NCBI RefSeq assembly: GCF_017848315.1
Contig: NZ_JAFKEC010000012.1
Location: 46,875 to 110,874 of the forward strand
Length of the DNA: 64,000 nt
Origin: Pseudomonas palmensis
Lineage (GTDB): Bacteria > Pseudomonadota > Gammaproteobacteria > Pseudomonadales > Pseudomonadaceae
Reading direction: 5' to 3'
Made by a program: the position numbers and the translations under genes. Every line of letters starts with the position of its first letter. The first letter of the stretch is position 1. Positions 62,536 to 64,000 of the stretch are shown piece after piece. The notes beneath the pieces are model-generated. The model worked only from the letters and a program-made list of their open reading frames with translations, searched no databases and was not told the origin of the DNA.

Positions 62536-63036
62536 ATGCCCGTTTACCCACGCAATTTTTCCCACATCGGCCTGTCGGTAACCGACCTGGATGGCGCCGT
62601 GAAATTCTACACGGAGGTGCTTGGTTGGTACCTGATCATGCCTCCGACCACCATCAGCGAAGATGAAAGCGCGATCGGTGTGATGTGCACGGACGTGTTC
62701 GGCGCAGGCTGGGGCTCGTTCCGCATTGCCCACCTGTCCACCGGCGATCGCGTTGGGGTGGAAATCTTCGAGTTCCGCAATGCGCAGCGCCCAGAGAACA
62801 ACTTCGAATACTGGAAGACCGGGGTCTTTCACTTCTGCGTGCAGGATCCCGATGTCGAGGGCCTAGCCGCCAGGATCGTCGCAGCGGGTGGTAAGCAGCG
62901 CATGCCGGTGCGCGGATACTTCCCCGGCGAGAAACCTTATCGAATGGTCTATATGGAAGACCCGTTCGGCAATATCCTCGAAATCTACAGCCACAGCTAT
63001 GAGCTGACCTATTCTGAGGGAGCCTACCACTCATGA
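62536..63036 (+). CDS. VOC/glyoxalase family protein
   Basis: This 166-residue vicinal-oxygen-chelate fold protein begins MPVYPRNFSHIGLSVTDLDGAVKFYTEVLGWYLI, with the metal-binding histidine. It ends with FPGEKPYRMVYMEDPFGNILEIYSHSYELTY, with the glutamate. This is the lactoylglutathione lyase/extradiol dioxygenase-like superfamily. The substrate is unknown. It overlaps the following dehydrogenase by four bases (ATGA), so the two form an operon, divergent from the LysR gene. Confidence 0.87.
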   Translation: MPVYPRNFSHIGLSVTDLDGAVKFYTEVLGWYLIMPPTTISEDESAIGVMCTDVFGAGWGSFRIAHLSTGDRVGVEIFEFRNAQRPENNFEYWKTGVFHFCVQDPDVEGLAARIVAAGGKQRMPVRGYFPGEKPYRMVYMEDPFGNILEIYSHSYELTYSEGAYHS

Positions 63037-64000
63037 CGTTGGCAACGACACACCGTGCATTCACTTGGCATGGCAGCGCCGACCCAGCCGCACTGCAACT
63101 GATCGACTGCCTCCTGCCGCAACCGGAAGCGGGCGACGTGCTGATCCGCAATGTGGTCATCGGCCTCAATCCAGTCGATTGGAAGGTGCTGGGTGGCGGC
63201 CTGGTGAACTGGCAGCCCGGGCATGTTCCGGGTGTCGATGGCGCCGGGGTGGTGGTCGCCGTAGGCAACGGAGTGTCGCCGGCCTGGATCGGCCAGCGTG
63301 TCGCCTACCACCAGGACCTGGCGCGTCATGGCAGCTTTGCTGAACACACGCCGGTGAAGGCACGCGCGGTGCTGCGCATCCCGGCCGATGTCAGTTGGGA
63401 AGACGCTGCCGGCCTGCCGTGTCCAGGGCTTACGGCCTGGTTGGCACTGGAGAAGTTGCCCGCCGCCTGCCAGACCCTGCTGGTCGGCGGAGCCGGTGGT
63501 TCGGTGGCTCATCATCTGATCCAGCTGGCCGTGCGACGCGGCTTGCGAGTCTTCGCCCTGAGCAACCCGCGGCATGTGCAGCGGCTGAAGGCGTTAGGGG
63601 TAAGCGAATGCCTGCCAGGCCCGCTAGATGCACCTTGGCAAGCGCCCGAACGCTTCGACGCGGTGATCGACATGGTCAACGCCCAGCATGCGGGCTGGCT
63701 GACGCCGGCACTGCGTACCAGCGGGCATCTGGTGTGCGTGCAGGATCGGCTGGCGGCCTCGCCGATTGCGCCGTTCACGCGCGCGTTGTCGTTGCACGAG
63801 GTGGCGCTTGGAGCGTCGCACCCATATGGCGATGCGCGTACCTGGGAAGAACTGGTCGATGCTGGCGAGCGCATGTTCGCAGCGCTAGGGCGGGGGCAGT
63901 GGGCGCAGGACAGTTTCAATAGGGTGCCGTTCGAGCAACTGGCAGTTCATTTGAGAGGCTTACAGTCGCGCAGCTATAGCGGCAAGGGATTGGTTCGGGT
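63033..64000 (+). CDS. MDR-superfamily alcohol dehydrogenase, partial (runs off the right edge)
   Basis: At least 322 residues are encoded. The GroES-like domain contains GDVLIRNVVIGLNPVDWKVLGGG and HVPGVDGAGVVVAVGNG. The Rossmann domain has LLVGGAGGSVAHHLIQLAVRRGLRVFALSNPRH, and the C-terminal part ends in QLAVHLRGLQSRSYSGKGLVRV. No zinc ligands of classical alcohol dehydrogenases stand out. The last residues are typical of the family's end, so little is missing. A decayed relative of this C-terminus lies at 44858-45128. It is coupled to the VOC gene. Confidence 0.87.
   Translation, partial: MTLATTHRAFTWHGSADPAALQLIDCLLPQPEAGDVLIRNVVIGLNPVDWKVLGGGLVNWQPGHVPGVDGAGVVVAVGNGVSPAWIGQRVAYHQDLARHGSFAEHTPVKARAVLRIPADVSWEDAAGLPCPGLTAWLALEKLPAACQTLLVGGAGGSVAHHLIQLAVRRGLRVFALSNPRHVQRLKALGVSECLPGPLDAPWQAPERFDAVIDMVNAQHAGWLTPALRTSGHLVCVQDRLAASPIAPFTRALSLHEVALGASHPYGDARTWEELVDAGERMFAALGRGQWAQDSFNRVPFEQLAVHLRGLQSRSYSGKGLVR

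Noticed and set aside
1..64000. CRISPR arrays and phage structural genes
   Set aside because: I found no regularly spaced direct repeats and no capsid, tail or terminase-like sequence; the repeats seen are dispersed or paired as described.

Overview
The window reads as chromosome of a Pseudomonas putida-group bacterium. The evidence is a pair of inverted 'gtgggagcgggtttacccgc' REP elements (7157-7242) and a complete gallate-catabolism (gal) cluster in the P. putida arrangement (53-61 kb). It is a mosaic of accessory blocks of visibly different base composition. There is no tRNA, rRNA, CRISPR array or integrase gene.

Block 1 (0-11.9 kb): a two-gene Gabija-type anti-phage module (gajA OLD/TOPRIM nuclease, gajB UvrD-like helicase), an IS110-family insertion sequence, a GIY-YIG/T5orf172-type gene, a decayed flavin reductase and a REP pair. 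It also holds remnants that look like IS21-family termini and several copies of a roughly 60-bp dispersed repeat. A small redox/detoxification group follows: two AhpD-like carboxymuconolactone-decarboxylase (CMD) proteins, an FMN azoreductase, a GNAT acetyltransferase and a MocR regulator. The MocR gene and one CMD gene share an upstream motif.

Block 2 (11.9-30.7 kb): one arm of a PFGI-1/pKLC102-type integrative conjugative element (ICE), nearly all on the minus strand. In transcription order it holds AlpA, ParA, ParB, DUF2857, STY4528, TIGR03761, DUF3158, SSB, an XRE regulator, TopB, STY4534, RadC-like, PilL, TIGR03759, a transglycosylase, TIGR03765, TraD and the TIGR03747/DUF4400 protein. 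The mating-pair genes, relaxase and integrase normally found further along are absent. The element ends abruptly at a copy of the dispersed repeat, so it is probably an immobile remnant.

Block 3 (30.7-44.3 kb): a more AT-rich region. It has a LysR gene, a TetR repressor and a complete RND tripartite efflux operon with two copies of a 20-bp operator-like palindrome. Small secreted PtrA-like proteins lie on either side. After a largely non-coding 2.5 kb come a nitrilase, an AraC regulator and an EamA-type exporter.

Block 4 (44.9-52.6 kb): a GC-rich cluster. It starts with a decayed dehydrogenase tail, then a tannase/feruloyl esterase split by one in-frame amber codon and a dienelactone-hydrolase-family gene broken by a frameshift. 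Intact genes follow: an SRPBCC protein, an MDR dehydrogenase, a lipoprotein copy of the same SRPBCC protein, a beta-hydroxyacid dehydrogenase and a convergent LysR gene with its own 9-bp inverted repeat.

Block 5 (53.0-61.1 kb): the gal cluster. GalT (uptake) and the GalP porin bring gallate in. GalA opens the ring, and GalD, GalB and GalC take the product to pyruvate and oxaloacetate. GalR is a LysR protein with two N-terminal winged-helix segments. A tannase beside this pathway suggests tannin breakdown feeding gallate catabolism, although the tannase now looks disabled. The window ends with a LysR gene divergent from a glyoxalase-like (VOC) gene and an MDR dehydrogenase that runs off the edge.
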